A stretch of DNA of 64,000 nt from Cupriavidus pauculus (GCF_022179805.1 NZ_BPUO01000001.1:1-64000); one strand, 5' to 3'. Counted from the first letter of the stretch, positions 1 to 8,462 are shown. Numbers and translations: made by a program. The notes: generated from the letters alone by a model not told the origin.

Positions 1-252
1 ATATCTGGTTTGCCGATCCGCATGCCCCTTGGCAACGTGGCAGCAATGAGAACACCAATGGCCTGTTGCGTCAGTTTTTGCCTAAGGGCACAGATCTTTC
101 GCAGGTCACACAGACCCAGCTCAACGCCATTGCCAAATTGCTCAACGGACGGCCACGTCAAACACTCGGCTGGGATACGCCTGAAGAGGCAATGGCCAAG
201 GAACTGGAAGCCGAAAAACTAGCTAAACGTTGCACTTGACTCTTGAGACCGC
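1..252 (+). mobile_element. Right end of an IS30-family insertion sequence (partial)
   Basis: The window opens inside an IS30-type element. Its transposase reading frame runs in from outside and stops at 239, and the short stretch after the stop should hold the right terminal inverted repeat. The exact outer end (about 252) is an estimate, because the left end is not in the window. The element has inserted into the haemagglutinin-type gene on the minus strand, whose reading frame continues into IS sequence. Confidence 0.7.
3..239 (+). CDS. IS30-family transposase, C-terminal fragment (runs off the left edge)
   Basis: The 78 visible residues read [19 protein letters not shown], then [13 protein letters not shown] and [15 protein letters not shown]. 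This is the highly conserved C-terminal end of IS30 transposases. The Glu in [10 protein letters not shown] is the last acidic residue of the DDE catalytic triad that cuts and joins the IS ends. The N-terminal HTH and the first two Asp residues lie outside the window, so whether the transposase is intact cannot be judged. Confidence 0.9.
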   Translation: MWFADPHAPWQRGSNENTNGLLRQFLPKGTDLSQVTQTQLNAIAKLLNGRPRQTLGWDTPEEAMAKELEAEKLAKRCT

Positions 253-2383
253 CCATTCTTGCCCCCCCTAGGTCCACTGCGCGAGCAATCGCAGAGTTCC
301 CCCAAACATTTACGCCAGCATCGTCTCGAATATTCAGAGTGCCAGATACAAATACGCCAGAGCTATTGGTGGATTGACCCGTAACATTGAACGTAGCGTT
401 GCTCGTAACGTTGATGCTTCCTGACAGATGCGTGCCGACGGAATTCACAGAGCGCCCTTGAAGATTCAATGTGGCACGATCAGAAATATCCAGGCGCGCG
501 GTCGAATAGATCCCTTGCATGTCCGTGCTCGAACCCGTGACATTGAGGACTCCCGTGTTTTGCGACAGGCTTCCCCGGAACATTACGCCGTGGCCCTGAG
601 TCGCAGCGCCCGTCACAGTGCCGCCGCCAATGTTTTGCAGGTCGCCCCAAAACACCACAGCAGCTTGTGTTCCGCCCGTCGTGTTTCCGGACACTGTCAA
701 TGCCCCACCATTGAGATCAATGGTGCGAGCACCTGCCGTAACGACGGCACCATTATTCCCACCTATCGCCGCCGTCGGGTTCAGATTCAGCCTGTTCGAC
801 GTCGACGTGATATTGCCGTTCAATGTGATGTTGCCGTTGGCCGCCATGGTCAGGTTCGCGGCGCCGCCAGCAGTCTTGCTGATGTGCGCGTCGGCGAGCT
901 GAACGATATTGCCCGTGGCCGTGCCCGAGCTGGCCGTCGTGATCGTGACGTCCGTGCCCGCGTTCAGCGCATTGTTGATCGACGTATTGCGGACCGTGGC
1001 GGTGTTGCCAGTGCCCTGGAAGCCGTTTGATACCGTGCCGGTGTAGCCCGCATCCGCGCCCGTGCTGATCGTGATGTCGGTCGGGTCGATCAGCCAGTGG
1101 CCTGATTTGCCGTTCGGTGCCGCCGCGCTGATCGTGCCTTGCACGTCCAGATAGCGGCCCGACGTTTCGATGAAGCCACCGTCGCCCTGCGTGGCTCCGG
1201 CATCAACCCTTGCACCTGCATCCACCTGGGTGTAGTTGGCAAAGATCGCGCCGTCCTGCAGCAGCTTCTCGGCCTGGGTGCCGGCCAGCTTGTTCAGGCT
1301 GTCGCCGCCCAGCACCACCTTGCCGCCCTCGGCGGCACCATGCGCGTCGATCTCGGCATTGCCGAACACGCCCACGCGGTCGCCCGACAGCACGGCCGTG
1401 CCGCCCTTGGCGCCGCTTTTGGTATTCGATACATCGATCTTGCCAGTCAGCGTGACGTCGCCGGTCTTGCCGGCATCGGCCACCACCGTACCGGCGCGCA
1501 CCACGCCAGACAGGTTCACCACCGTGCTGAGCAGCGTGTCCTTGCCGCGCGCGGTCAGCAGCACCGAGCCATCTTGCGCGTGGATGTTGCCGCTGTTTTC
1601 CACCAGCGCCTTGGCCGTGGAATCGTCCAGCACCAGCGAGATGCCCTGGCCATTGTGCAGCGCCACCGTGGCGCTGTCGCCAGCGGCCAGAATGACTTGA
1701 CCGCCCGCGGCGGTCTGGATGTTCCCGGTGTTGCGCACCTGGTCGCCCATCAGGGTGACGTAGCCTTGCGCGTTGATGGTGCCTTCGTTAATAACGCCCG
1801 CTTGCGTGCCGGTGGCGCTCAGCGCCAGCGGATTGCCGGCCATGAAGGCATTGGTGTCGATGGACTTGGTGGTGGCCAGCAGCGAACCGACGTTCACAAC
1901 GGCGCCGTGGGCGAACAGCACGCCGTTGGCGTTTTGGATCAGCACCTGGCCGTTGGCCAGCAGCGAACCCTGGATATTGGAAGGCAGGCCGCCCGTCACA
2001 CGATTCAGGGCCTGGGCCTGGGCGTTGGGCTGGTTGAACTGCACCGTGTTGCCCTTGCAGATGTTGAAGGTGTTCCAGTCGATCACGGCGCGCTGGCTGC
2101 CCTGATCGATGTTCATCGTGTTGCCGTTAGGCTGGGAGATGGTGGCCTGGCCGGCCACGACGTTGCCATGGGTCGGCAATGCTTGCGCGCGCGCCGTACT
2201 GATATCGACGAGCAGCAGCGCCAGCGCCACCGCCGTCATCGTGGAAACAACGCCAAAGGATGAGGATGCGCTCTGCGCGCCGCCTTCGCCGGGCTGCTTG
2301 CCCTGGCTCTTCACGTTCTCTGCAACGGCCACAAGCATGCCGAGGTGCTTGCTGAATACGCGGCGATACCGATTCTTGTTCAT
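158..2383 (-). pseudogene. Filamentous haemagglutinin-type two-partner-secretion exoprotein, truncated by IS30
   Basis: The start at 2383 is chosen for its AGGAAG ribosome site. The N-terminus (MNKNRYRRVFSKHLGMLVAVAE) is an extended signal peptide region typical of two-partner-secreted giants. It is followed by the TPS domain (about residues 65-190, with NANGVLF in place of NPNGI) and Gly/Asn/Thr-rich beta-helix repeats. Such proteins cross the outer membrane through a TpsB partner and act as adhesins or toxin carriers. The last 30 or so codons are antisense to the IS30 transposase, so the natural C-terminus is lost and about 740 residues remain. No TpsB gene is visible. Family and truncation are clear; any remaining activity is unknown. 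Confidence 0.8.
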
Positions 2384-2713
2384 GATTCTTCCTGACGATA
2401 GATTGCACGGCACCCGGCCGCATGTGGCGGGCGGATGAGAGCGCAGGCTTGGCCTGCTGTCTCTGATTCATCGGGGGCTTTGGCCGCGCTTGCACATGTG
2501 GGTGACTGTTGCGCTCGAATAACCTGACTGCGCGCCAGGACGGCTTTAGCGATTCCTCGCTGGGAATCGTATGGAAGGAGGGGTTGATGCGGAATCGTAG
2601 GATTACTAAATCCTCAGGCCGAGCATCAATTCGGGAACTGTCAGGGCGAGCACTACATTTTCCGGAGGCAAATGTAGATCGAAGAATCTCCAAAAATCAC
2701 GGCAATCTGGAAG
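2384..2713. promoter_or_regulatory. Intergenic region between the exoprotein and the AraC gene
   Basis: This divergent 330-bp gap must hold the promoters of both neighbours. I see one clear dyad, AGGATT-ACTA-AATCCT, at 2599-2614, which could be a regulator site. No convincing -35/-10 pair or RNA gene was found. Confidence 0.4.
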
Positions 2714-3667
2714 ATGCGATACGATTCCGGTTGTCACCCGCATCCGAAACCGCAAGGAATTCCGCGTTTGCCTGCCGCCCTTCCCTCCAGCCACCCGGGC
2801 GAATTTCCCACCTTCGAGACGTCCGATTTCGCGGGCGACGGGTCGTTCTATTTCGACCTCGTGCGGCTGCAGGACCGCGACGACATTCCGCGTGGCTTCC
2901 TGCATCGGCACAACTACTATCACCTGCTGTGGATGACCCGGGCGAGCGGCACGCACATGCTCGACTTCGCGCATTTCGATGTGCGCGATCATTCGGTGTT
3001 CTTCCTCTCTCCAGGCCAGGTGCATGCCTGGACGTCGTCGGTCAAGCCTTACGGCTATGTGCTGAACTTCAGCATCGATTTTTTCGCGAGGATGTTTCCG
3101 CGCGCCGACGACGTTGCGAAATTTCCGTTCTTCCATCCGTCGCAAGGCAACAGCGCGCTCTATCTGACGCCCGATCAGCACGACGCCATGCTGCCGCTGC
3201 TGGACGACATGGATCGCGAGGCCCGCGAGCGCCAGCCGGGCGTTGGCGACGTAGTGCAGGCCAGCCTGCTGATCCTGCTCACCCGATTGCGCCGCCTGTG
3301 CCCCGACGGCGAGCAGCCGGGCGGCGTCGGTCCGCACCAGGCGCTCACGCGCCGCTTCACGATGCTGGTGGAAACGCACTACCTGCGCTTTGCCGCGATG
3401 GGCCAGTACGCCGAGGCGCTGGGCGTGAGCGAGCGTCAGCTCAACGACGCGGTCAAGCGGACGCAGGCGCGCACCGCCAGCCAGGTGGTGCAGGAACGCG
3501 TGCTGCTGGAAGCCAAGCGCTGGCTCAGCAATACCGAGACCGGCATCGCCGAGATCGCATTCCGACTAAATATCGAGGATCCGGCCTACTTCGCGCGCTT
3601 CTTCAAGAAGCAGACCGGCCTCACGCCGGGCGATTTCCGCAAGAAGCACTGCCGGCCGCTGGAATGA
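2714..3667 (+). CDS. AraC-family transcriptional regulator
   Basis: A 317-residue protein with an N-terminal cupin-like sensing half (HRHNYYHLLWMTRASGTH, about residues 55-75) and a C-terminal AraC double HTH (about 205-310). The signature GIAEIAFRLNIEDPAYFARFFKKQTGLTPGDFR lies near the end, split here as GIAEIAFRLN and PAYFARFFKKQTGLTPGDF. The sensing half resembles those of regulators of aromatic-acid catabolism. It lies just upstream of a Bug-type binding protein on the same strand and could control it, but the sequence does not prove this. The start is uncertain because GGAAG abuts the ATG directly. Confidence 0.88.
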   Translation: MRYDSGCHPHPKPQGIPRLPAALPSSHPGEFPTFETSDFAGDGSFYFDLVRLQDRDDIPRGFLHRHNYYHLLWMTRASGTHMLDFAHFDVRDHSVFFLSPGQVHAWTSSVKPYGYVLNFSIDFFARMFPRADDVAKFPFFHPSQGNSALYLTPDQHDAMLPLLDDMDREARERQPGVGDVVQASLLILLTRLRRLCPDGEQPGGVGPHQALTRRFTMLVETHYLRFAAMGQYAEALGVSERQLNDAVKRTQARTASQVVQERVLLEAKRWLSNTETGIAEIAFRLNIEDPAYFARFFKKQTGLTPGDFRKKHCRPLE

Positions 3668-3773
3668 AGCGCAAAAAAGTCCAACCCGGCGTCTGATCCG
3701 TCCTAACGCCCCCGCCACGCGGTTGCGTAGAGTGTGCCCAATGGTCATCAGAACCAGAAGCACAGGAGACAGC

Positions 3774-4748
3774 ATGTACAAAGCAATCGCAGCGTTGCGT
3801 GGCCTTGCCGTGGCCACCGCACTGGCCGCCACTTCCCTCAACGCGATGGCCGACTATCCGGACCGCCCCTTGCGCATCATCGTGCCATTCGCGGCCGGCG
3901 GCGCCACCGACGTCATCGCGCGCACCGTGGCGCAAGCGATGTCGGCCCGCCTCGGGCAATCGGTCGTGGTGGAGAACAAAGCCGGCGCCAACGGCAATAT
4001 CGGCGCCGTGGCCGCCGCCCGCTCGGACGCCGACGGCTACACGCTGCTGATGGCAACGTCGAGCCACGCCATCAACGCAACGCTGTACCAGAAGCTCAAC
4101 TACAGCCTTACCCGCGACTTTGTCGCGCTGTCGAACCTGGCATCCGTGCCGCTGCTGCTGGTGGTGAATCCGTCAATACCGGCCAGCTCGGCCAGCGAAC
4201 TCGCCACGTACGCCAAGGCCAATGCCGGCCGCGTCAACTACGGATCAGGCGGCACCGGCACCGCATCGCACCTGGCCGGCGAGCAGTTCAGCACGCTGAC
4301 CGGCGCCAAGATGACCCATGTGGCCTACAAGGGTGGCTCGCAGGCACTGAACGACCTGATGGGCGGCCAGGTTCAGGTGATGTTCGCCAACCTGCCCGAA
4401 GTACTGAGCCAGGTGCAAGGCGGCAAGCTCAAGGCACTGGCAGTGACCGGCAACAAGCGCCATGCCGCGCTGCCCGACGTACCCGCATTCTCCGAAACGC
4501 CCTTCCCGGCCATGACCGCACGCTCCTGGTTCGGCCTGTTCGCCCCGACCGGCACACCCCCGGCCGTGGTGGAGAAGCTGTCGCAGGCCATCGTCCAGAG
4601 CGTTGCCGACCCGGCCGTCAAAGACCGCCTGAAAGGCCTGGGCGCGGATCCCGTCGGCGACAGCCAGCCCGCATTCCAGAAATACGTGAATCAGGAAGTG
4701 TCGCGCTGGGCCGTGCTTGTGAAGCAATCCGGCGCCACCGTCGACTGA
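3774..4748 (+). CDS. Bug/TctC-family periplasmic solute-binding protein
   Basis: A 324-residue tripartite-tricarboxylate-type binding protein. The signal peptide (residues 1-23, cut near NAMA-DYPDRP) is followed by the family signature PLRIIVPFAAGGATDVIAR and the ligand-loop motif GNIGAVAAARSDADGYTL. AGGAGAC precedes the ATG at 3774, an internal start compared with the longest open frame. These proteins bind carboxylates or aromatic acids in the periplasm. No TctA/TctB membrane genes lie alongside, which is normal for the many orphan Bug proteins of Cupriavidus and Bordetella. The ligand is unknown. Confidence 0.92.
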   Translation: MYKAIAALRGLAVATALAATSLNAMADYPDRPLRIIVPFAAGGATDVIARTVAQAMSARLGQSVVVENKAGANGNIGAVAAARSDADGYTLLMATSSHAINATLYQKLNYSLTRDFVALSNLASVPLLLVVNPSIPASSASELATYAKANAGRVNYGSGGTGTASHLAGEQFSTLTGAKMTHVAYKGGSQALNDLMGGQVQVMFANLPEVLSQVQGGKLKALAVTGNKRHAALPDVPAFSETPFPAMTARSWFGLFAPTGTPPAVVEKLSQAIVQSVADPAVKDRLKGLGADPVGDSQPAFQKYVNQEVSRWAVLVKQSGATVD

Positions 4749-4780
4749 CACCACTCATCCGCCATCTTCAAGGAAATACC

Positions 4781-5098
4781 ATGCTGTACGACGTTCGCAC
4801 CTACACCTGCCAGCCCGGCACGATCAAGAAACACCTGGCGCTCTACGCCGAGCACGGCTACCCGGTGCAAAGCCGCCATCTGGGCAAACCGCTGGCCTAC
4901 ATGCAAACCGAGACCGGCAACGTCAACAGCTACATGCACATCTGGGTCTACGACAGCGCCGCCGACCGCGAGGCCAAGCGCCAGGCGCTGCAGAAAGACC
5001 CGGCCTGGGCCACCTATTTGAAGATGAGCGCCGAGGCCGCCTATCTGATCAGCCAGGAGAATCGGCTGATGACGCCGGTGGGGTTTTTTGAGGGGTGA
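4781..5098 (+). CDS. NIPSNAP-family protein
   Basis: A 105-residue protein beginning MLYDVRTYTCQPGT with HIWVYDSAADRE in the middle: a single NIPSNAP ferredoxin-like domain of usual length. The start at 4781 follows AAGGA and lies 32 bp after the Bug gene, so the two probably form an operon. NIPSNAP proteins often accompany catabolic genes in beta-proteobacteria; their chemistry is unclear. The C-terminal 50 bp overlap a convergent hypothetical gene. Confidence 0.88.
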   Translation: MLYDVRTYTCQPGTIKKHLALYAEHGYPVQSRHLGKPLAYMQTETGNVNSYMHIWVYDSAADREAKRQALQKDPAWATYLKMSAEAAYLISQENRLMTPVGFFEG

Positions 5099-5447
5099 GA
5101 GAGGTGGGGGCGGATGACATGCCGCCCCGGATCATTCGGCCTACCAAGTCGAAGGCGCCAGGGGCGCCTGCTGACGCTTTGCATGCCCTCCACCAGCGGT
5201 CGTCGTCAGCACCGTGTCGATCGGCACTCTGCAATTGCGCTTGCGCCAGATTCACCATCCGCAGCGCTTCTGAAAAAACTGGACCAAGCGTCTTCCCGCT
5301 CTCGGTCACGGACGCCGCAGTCTGCTCCGCCACAATGCCCTCTGCCATCTCAACCAGCATCCCGGGCCGCTGGGATTCCAGTCGTTGCAACAGCATGTGC
5401 AGAACATAGACACAGGCGCCGACTTGATTGTCCTGAGTGGAGCTCAT
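5049..5447 (-). CDS. Hypothetical protein, helical
   Basis: A 132-residue frame starting MSSTQDNQVGACVYVLHML after an AAGGTG site. The first 80 residues look like amphipathic helices; the tail is low-complexity and overlaps the NIPSNAP gene end by 50 bp on the other strand. I do not recognise a family. It may be shorter than drawn. Confidence 0.5.
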   Translation of the reverse strand: MSSTQDNQVGACVYVLHMLLQRLESQRPGMLVEMAEGIVAEQTAASVTESGKTLGPVFSEALRMVNLAQAQLQSADRHGADDDRWWRACKASAGAPGAFDLVGRMIRGGMSSAPTSLTPQKTPPASSADSPG

Positions 5448-5753
5448 GCATTCACCTTGTCTGTCAGTAGAAAGCTCGGATCGTAACGCGCGTCAGGGCA
5501 ATAGCGAACCTGAGCCGAGACTGCTGGGCTCAAACCACTTTTTGGATGGGGTGCCACAGCCAAATCCGCGCGGAGTTCGTGGGGGATTTCTGGGGGCGCG
5601 CGAAAATTATAGAGTGGCGCGGAGGGGCACCGATTGCGTGACAACAAGAAAGGAAAATACCCGCCAACCCTTGCTGGGCTTGGCTTAGCGGCATAAAGTG
5701 CCGGTTTTTGGCGCAGAGTGTAAAAGTTGCTGATACGCAACAAAAAGTTAGGA
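5448..5753. other. Chromosomal flank once directly downstream of tRNA-Leu
   Basis: No convincing gene is present. Before integration this was the DNA just 3' of tRNA-Leu on its own (minus) strand. It still carries a hairpin GTTGC-TGATAC-GCAAC (5726-5741), which on the minus strand is followed by a short T run. This is probably the original tRNA terminator, now 46 kb away from its gene. Confidence 0.5.
5726..5741 (-). terminator. Probable original terminator of tRNA-Leu, displaced by the prophage
   Basis: A 5-bp stem with a 6-nt loop, followed on the minus strand by CTTTTAC, 12 bp beyond the left copy of the tRNA 3' end. It is a weak terminator by sequence but in the expected place. Confidence 0.4.
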
Positions 5754-5777
5754 TGGTGCGAGGGAGGGGACTCGAAC
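5754..5777 (-). repeat. attL: 24-bp copy of the tRNA-Leu 3' end
   Basis: The 24 bp starting TGGTGCGAGGGAGGGG and ending CTCGAAC are identical to 51783-51806 within the intact tRNA-Leu. Bases flanking the repeat differ on both sides (A versus T, T versus C). Because the tRNA lies on the minus strand, this is the stranded chromosomal 3' end left behind when the phage integrated. Confidence 0.95.
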
Positions 5778-5809
5778 TTCACCGTAGATAAATACTCTTT
5801 CGCACAAAG

Positions 5810-5826
5810 GCGTAATTTAGGCGTAG
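5810..5826 (+). promoter_or_regulatory. Left arm-type integrase sites (two phased GCGTAR repeats)
   Basis: GCGTAA at 5810 and GCGTAG at 5821 are 11 bp apart. The same hexamer with the same spacing occurs four times beside the integrase at 51631-51668. This fits arm-type binding sites on the two sides of the att core. Confidence 0.55.
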
Positions 5827-5861
5827 CCGCTCAAAGACAATCTACGACCAGCGGTCGCCAA

Positions 5862-5881
5862 TACTGTTTATTTATACAGTA
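5862..5881 (+). promoter_or_regulatory. LexA (SOS) box
   Basis: TACTGTTTATTTATACAGTA is a match to CTGT-N8-ACAG with both arms perfect and an AT-rich centre. It ends 9 bp before the first codon of the gene at 5891, so LexA bound here should block that gene until DNA damage. Confidence 0.85.
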
Positions 5882-5890
5882 TGCTTAGCC

Positions 5891-6283
5891 ATGCCCCGTC
5901 TCATTGCAAAGCCTCGCCCACCCAAACCAGCGGACGGCTACCCTCCCAGCCCGATAGACCCGAACTACGACCGTTACTACACCCTGGACGAGGCCGGCCA
6001 GCCGGTGCGGTGCTACGACTACACCGAGCATGCCATGTGGCAGTCTTGCGAGGGCAAGGCCTGGCAGATCAAAGACATCCTGCCGGAATACGCGGTCGAC
6101 GTCTGGACCTACTTCTCGGGGTGGGCCAGCATGAGAGACGACAACCTGCCCATGTTCCGGACCATGGTCAGCGGCAGCCTGAGCAAGTGCTTCGAGTCGG
6201 AAACGTGGGAGCAGGCAGAGGACAAGCACCGGCGGGTGTTGGAAAAGGTGCTGCGAACGCTGCCCTGCAAGGACAGTCCGTAG
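5891..6283 (+). CDS. SOS-controlled phage protein of unknown function; antirepressor candidate
   Basis: A 130-residue acidic protein, alone at the left end of the prophage and immediately behind a perfect LexA box. I see no known domain; the sequence is Tyr/Trp-rich with Pro-rich residues 7-25. The short gap between box and ATG (with another ATG at 5881, out of frame) suggests a very short or absent leader. The phage repressor has no self-cleavage domain, so DNA damage must act by another route. By analogy with Tum of phage 186 and the Gifsy antirepressors, this gene is the best candidate. That role is inference. Confidence 0.75.
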   Translation: MPRLIAKPRPPKPADGYPPSPIDPNYDRYYTLDEAGQPVRCYDYTEHAMWQSCEGKAWQIKDILPEYAVDVWTYFSGWASMRDDNLPMFRTMVSGSLSKCFESETWEQAEDKHRRVLEKVLRTLPCKDSP

Positions 6284-6462
6284 CAAATTGGCAGGGGTGT
6301 ACAATCAAACGGACCAAGAGACTTTACGCGCCTACGACGCGCGAGTGGAGCAAGGCGACCGGCCGAATGCTTCCATATCGTCGAAGCGGCCTTTGCCGTC
6401 GTCCGACACTCTGAGGATCCTCTTGTAGCTGCCTCGCCGGCTGAAGTCCTCAGAGATCCTCC

Positions 6463-6750
6463 ATGAACATCTTGCTCGTCCGAAGCGGCGATAAAGCCAT
6501 ATTGATTCCTGCTGGCTTTGCGCTTCATGATTGCCCGGTCGCTGTAACTCGGTGGCTCGGCACACCTTTCTGTGAAGAGTTCGCCGAACTGAACGCCGCT
6601 ACTCCAATGCCCGGTATCGATCCGGAGGCCGTGCTCGACGAAATCTCGAAGTCCGGTTTCTGCGCAATAGATGGCCGTGGCATATTGCGTCCGGCTCACT
6701 GGCGACGATTGAGCCTCTCAAACTTCGGGATCTGCGAGCGAGCCACTTAG
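6463..6750 (+). CDS. Hypothetical protein
   Basis: A 95-residue frame beginning MNILLVRSGDKAILIPAGFA. It has protein-like composition but no recognised motif and only a poor ribosome site. It converges on Rz1. It could be a remnant of a longer gene. Confidence 0.4.
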   Translation: MNILLVRSGDKAILIPAGFALHDCPVAVTRWLGTPFCEEFAELNAATPMPGIDPEAVLDEISKSGFCAIDGRGILRPAHWRRLSLSNFGICERAT

Positions 6751-6798
6751 AGCTCCGTCCGATCTCATTGACTTCGCTCACTCGGCCCCAGACCGGAA

Positions 6799-7053
6799 CT
6801 AGTTCGGCCACGCCTCCACCGTCTTTCGGTGCTTGGCCGCACACTCCCCCAGCGCCTTAAGCACGTCCCCCATCACCCATTCCTGCCAGGCGTCATAGTC
6901 GCGTTCGGCTGGCGGGTCATGCGGCCACCGGCACGGCGCGGCCAGCGCGCTATCGAGCGCCGGCGGCTTGCTTGGCAGCCTCGTAGGCGTCGGTGAGCTT
7001 GCGCACCCGCAGATCATCAGGGCGGCAATCAGCAGGCAATGGCTTCTTCGCAT
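6799..7053 (-). CDS. Rz1-like outer-membrane spanin lipoprotein
   Basis: An 84-residue lipoprotein. The short signal peptide ends in the lipobox MICGC (Cys about 17), followed by a Pro-rich segment (PTPTRLPSKPPAL). The gene starts inside the Rz gene in another frame (overlap 6950-7053), the classic embedded Rz/Rz1 layout. Rz1 sits in the outer membrane and pairs with Rz to fuse the two membranes in the last step of lysis. The C-terminal region (WQEWVMGDVLKALGECAAKHR) is longer than in lambda Rz1. Confidence 0.82.
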   Translation of the reverse strand: MRRSHCLLIAALMICGCASSPTPTRLPSKPPALDSALAAPCRWPHDPPAERDYDAWQEWVMGDVLKALGECAAKHRKTVEAWPN

Positions 7054-7348
7054 TTCGAAATTCCTTCACGGCAGCGTCGACCTTGGCGCCGAGGGCGGTC
7101 TGGGTGGCGTTGAACTCGTCGGCCTTGGTCCGGATGGTCTCCCCGGCCTGGCGCAGGTCTCCCAGCGCGGCATTGGCGCTGGCCAGGTCAGCCTGGGCGC
7201 TGGCCGTCTTCATCCGGTCGATTTCGGCATCCTTACGCCAGCCGTTGGCCACCCAGCCGGCGGCGAAGATGGCTGCGGACAGCACCGCGGCGCCTATCGC
7301 ACGCCAAGGGATCGCAGCCAACGCTGCGCGTGGATCAAGAAAGATCAT
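6950..7348 (-). CDS. Rz-like inner-membrane spanin
   Basis: 132 residues from the ATG at 7348, chosen for the strong GGAGG upstream. One membrane segment (about 14-32, IGAAVLSAAIFAAGWVANGW) is followed by a long periplasmic coiled coil rich in Ala, Asp and Lys. This is the usual i-spanin plan. It overlaps the membrane-protein gene upstream by 14 bp and contains the start of Rz1. Confidence 0.82.
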   Translation of the reverse strand: MIFLDPRAALAAIPWRAIGAAVLSAAIFAAGWVANGWRKDAEIDRMKTASAQADLASANAALGDLRQAGETIRTKADEFNATQTALGAKVDAAVKEFRNAKKPLPADCRPDDLRVRKLTDAYEAAKQAAGAR

Positions 7349-7598
7349 GGGGCCTCCAGTGATGCCGCAGCTCAAGCCGCCAGACGCCCCACAGCACACC
7401 CAGCGCGATGGCGGCGTTCAGTGCCACCTCAGGATCGCTGTGGCATGCCCAGGGCGACACCATGTTTCCGAACGCCGCGAAGTTGACCAACAACAGGACC
7501 AGCGCACCGCCCGTGCGATTCGGCACCTTGTGCGTGAGCACGGCCCAGATCGAGCCGGCGAAGATGATGGCGTTTGCCGCCAGGTTGATGCTATGCAT
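7335..7598 (-). CDS. Small phage membrane protein, probable holin or antiholin
   Basis: 87 residues with three hydrophobic stretches: NLAANAIIFAGSIWAVL, GALVLLLVNFAAFGNMV and VALNAAIALGVLWGVW. It lies between the other holin-like gene and Rz. With two holin-like genes in the cassette, one probably times lysis and the other may inhibit it; the sequence does not tell which. Confidence 0.65.
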   Translation of the reverse strand: MHSINLAANAIIFAGSIWAVLTHKVPNRTGGALVLLLVNFAAFGNMVSPWACHSDPEVALNAAIALGVLWGVWRLELRHHWRPHDLS

Positions 7599-7599
7599 C

Positions 7600-7902
7600 T
7601 CAGCTCCCCCAGACGCGGCGACGGATGGCGTTCATCCACTCGGGGATCTGTTGCATCCCGTTGTTGACGATCGCCAGACCGAACACCGCAGAGGCGGCCA
7701 CCGCCAGCATGTGGGTGTAGCTGCCTGGTACCAGGCTGAACCGCTCCACTGCAGCGCCGCCAACCAGACAGCCGACGCCCATACTCCCCAGAAAGGAGAT
7801 GCCGCGCTGCCACCAGTTCCCCGGAATGAACTTCAATGCGATGGCAGAGCCCAGCGCCGCAGCCCCGCCAACCTTCGCTACCACCAATACTTCATCGCTC
7901 AT
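7600..7902 (-). CDS. Phage holin family protein
   Basis: 100 residues from the ATG at 7902. It has Gly/Ala-rich membrane segments (VGGAAALGSAIALKFIPG, FLGSMGVGCLVGGAAVERF, LAVAASAVFGLAIVNNGMQ) and a basic C-terminus (AIRRRVWGS), as in class I/II holins. It starts 2 bp after the endolysin stop, so it belongs to the lysis operon. Confidence 0.78.
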   Translation of the reverse strand: MSDEVLVVAKVGGAAALGSAIALKFIPGNWWQRGISFLGSMGVGCLVGGAAVERFSLVPGSYTHMLAVAASAVFGLAIVNNGMQQIPEWMNAIRRRVWGS

Positions 7903-7904
7903 TG

Positions 7905-8399
7905 TCAGACCCCGTTGTCGACCCCACCGTGCAGCAGGTATTGCGCCCTGAGGGCTTCGAATTTCTGTTCGTGCTGTCCGTACCCCGCTCCAGGCAAACT
8001 GGCCCAAATGCGACGGCACTTGTTGATGGCTGCGGCCAGTAGCCCGGCCTGAATGTCTGGAATGGCGCGGCACTCCCGGATCTGCTGGACCGCGATGGCA
8101 TCCTGCGCGGCCGGCCCGAAGTCGCGCAGGCCGAGCTGCCGCCTGTAGACATCGAAATAGCGCGACAGCAGCTGATAGCGCCCTGCCGCCGTGCTCCAGT
8201 CGCTGATGCGCGGGATGTAGATGCGCTGGCGCGGGTGGTCCGAATAGTCCGTGAAGAGGCTGCCGCCCACGATGACGTCGTAACCGTGATTGCGCGTCGG
8301 CTGCCGCCCGTCGTCCGTGCCCTCGCTGAAGCCCAGCATGTCGAGGAACCCGGCCATGTTCTGCCCGCCAGGTAGCTGATCGGCTCTGGTGAATGGCAT
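7905..8399 (-). CDS. Endolysin, GH104 lytic transglycosylase (lambda R-like)
   Basis: 164 residues from the ATG at 8399 behind GGAGGACGT. The motif MLGFSEGTD places the catalytic Glu at residue 26, and GRYQLLSRYFD and the C-terminal CRRIWASLPGAGYGQ are typical of lambda lysozyme homologues. It cleaves the MurNAc-GlcNAc link of peptidoglycan to a 1,6-anhydro product. It has no signal peptide, so release depends on the holin. Confidence 0.92.
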   Translation of the reverse strand: MPFTRADQLPGGQNMAGFLDMLGFSEGTDDGRQPTRNHGYDVIVGGSLFTDYSDHPRQRIYIPRISDWSTAAGRYQLLSRYFDVYRRQLGLRDFGPAAQDAIAVQQIRECRAIPDIQAGLLAAAINKCRRIWASLPGAGYGQHEQKFEALRAQYLLHGGVDNGV

Positions 8400-8419
8400 A
8401 CGTCCTCCAGAAATGGAAA

Positions 8420-8462
8420 TGCCCGCGCGTGGCGGGCATGAAAAAACCGCCCGAAGGCGGTT
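8420..8462 (-). terminator. Tandem hairpins; rho-independent terminator of the acyltransferase gene
   Basis: On the minus strand, AACCGCC-TTCG-GGCGGTT is followed by TTTTTTC (8441-8462): a textbook terminator 14 bp after the acyltransferase stop. A second perfect 8-bp stem (ATGCCCGC/GCGGGCAT, 8419-8439) lies just beyond. Late transcription into the lysis genes would have to read through both. Confidence 0.85.

Noticed and set aside
1139..2263. 374-codon plus-strand frame opposite the haemagglutinin gene
   Set aside because: His/Arg/Gln-rich composition typical of the antisense of a Gly/Ala/Asn repeat protein; no domain and no ribosome site.
3734..5098. 454-codon open frame spanning the Bug gene and NIPSNAP
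   Set aside because: Only its last 105 codons are real (NIPSNAP, own start at 4781). The rest is a Gln/Arg-rich shadow of the Bug gene in another frame.
5444..5782. 112-codon minus-strand frame across attL
   Set aside because: It would read through the stranded tRNA 3' end, lacks a ribosome site and has no recognisable sequence.
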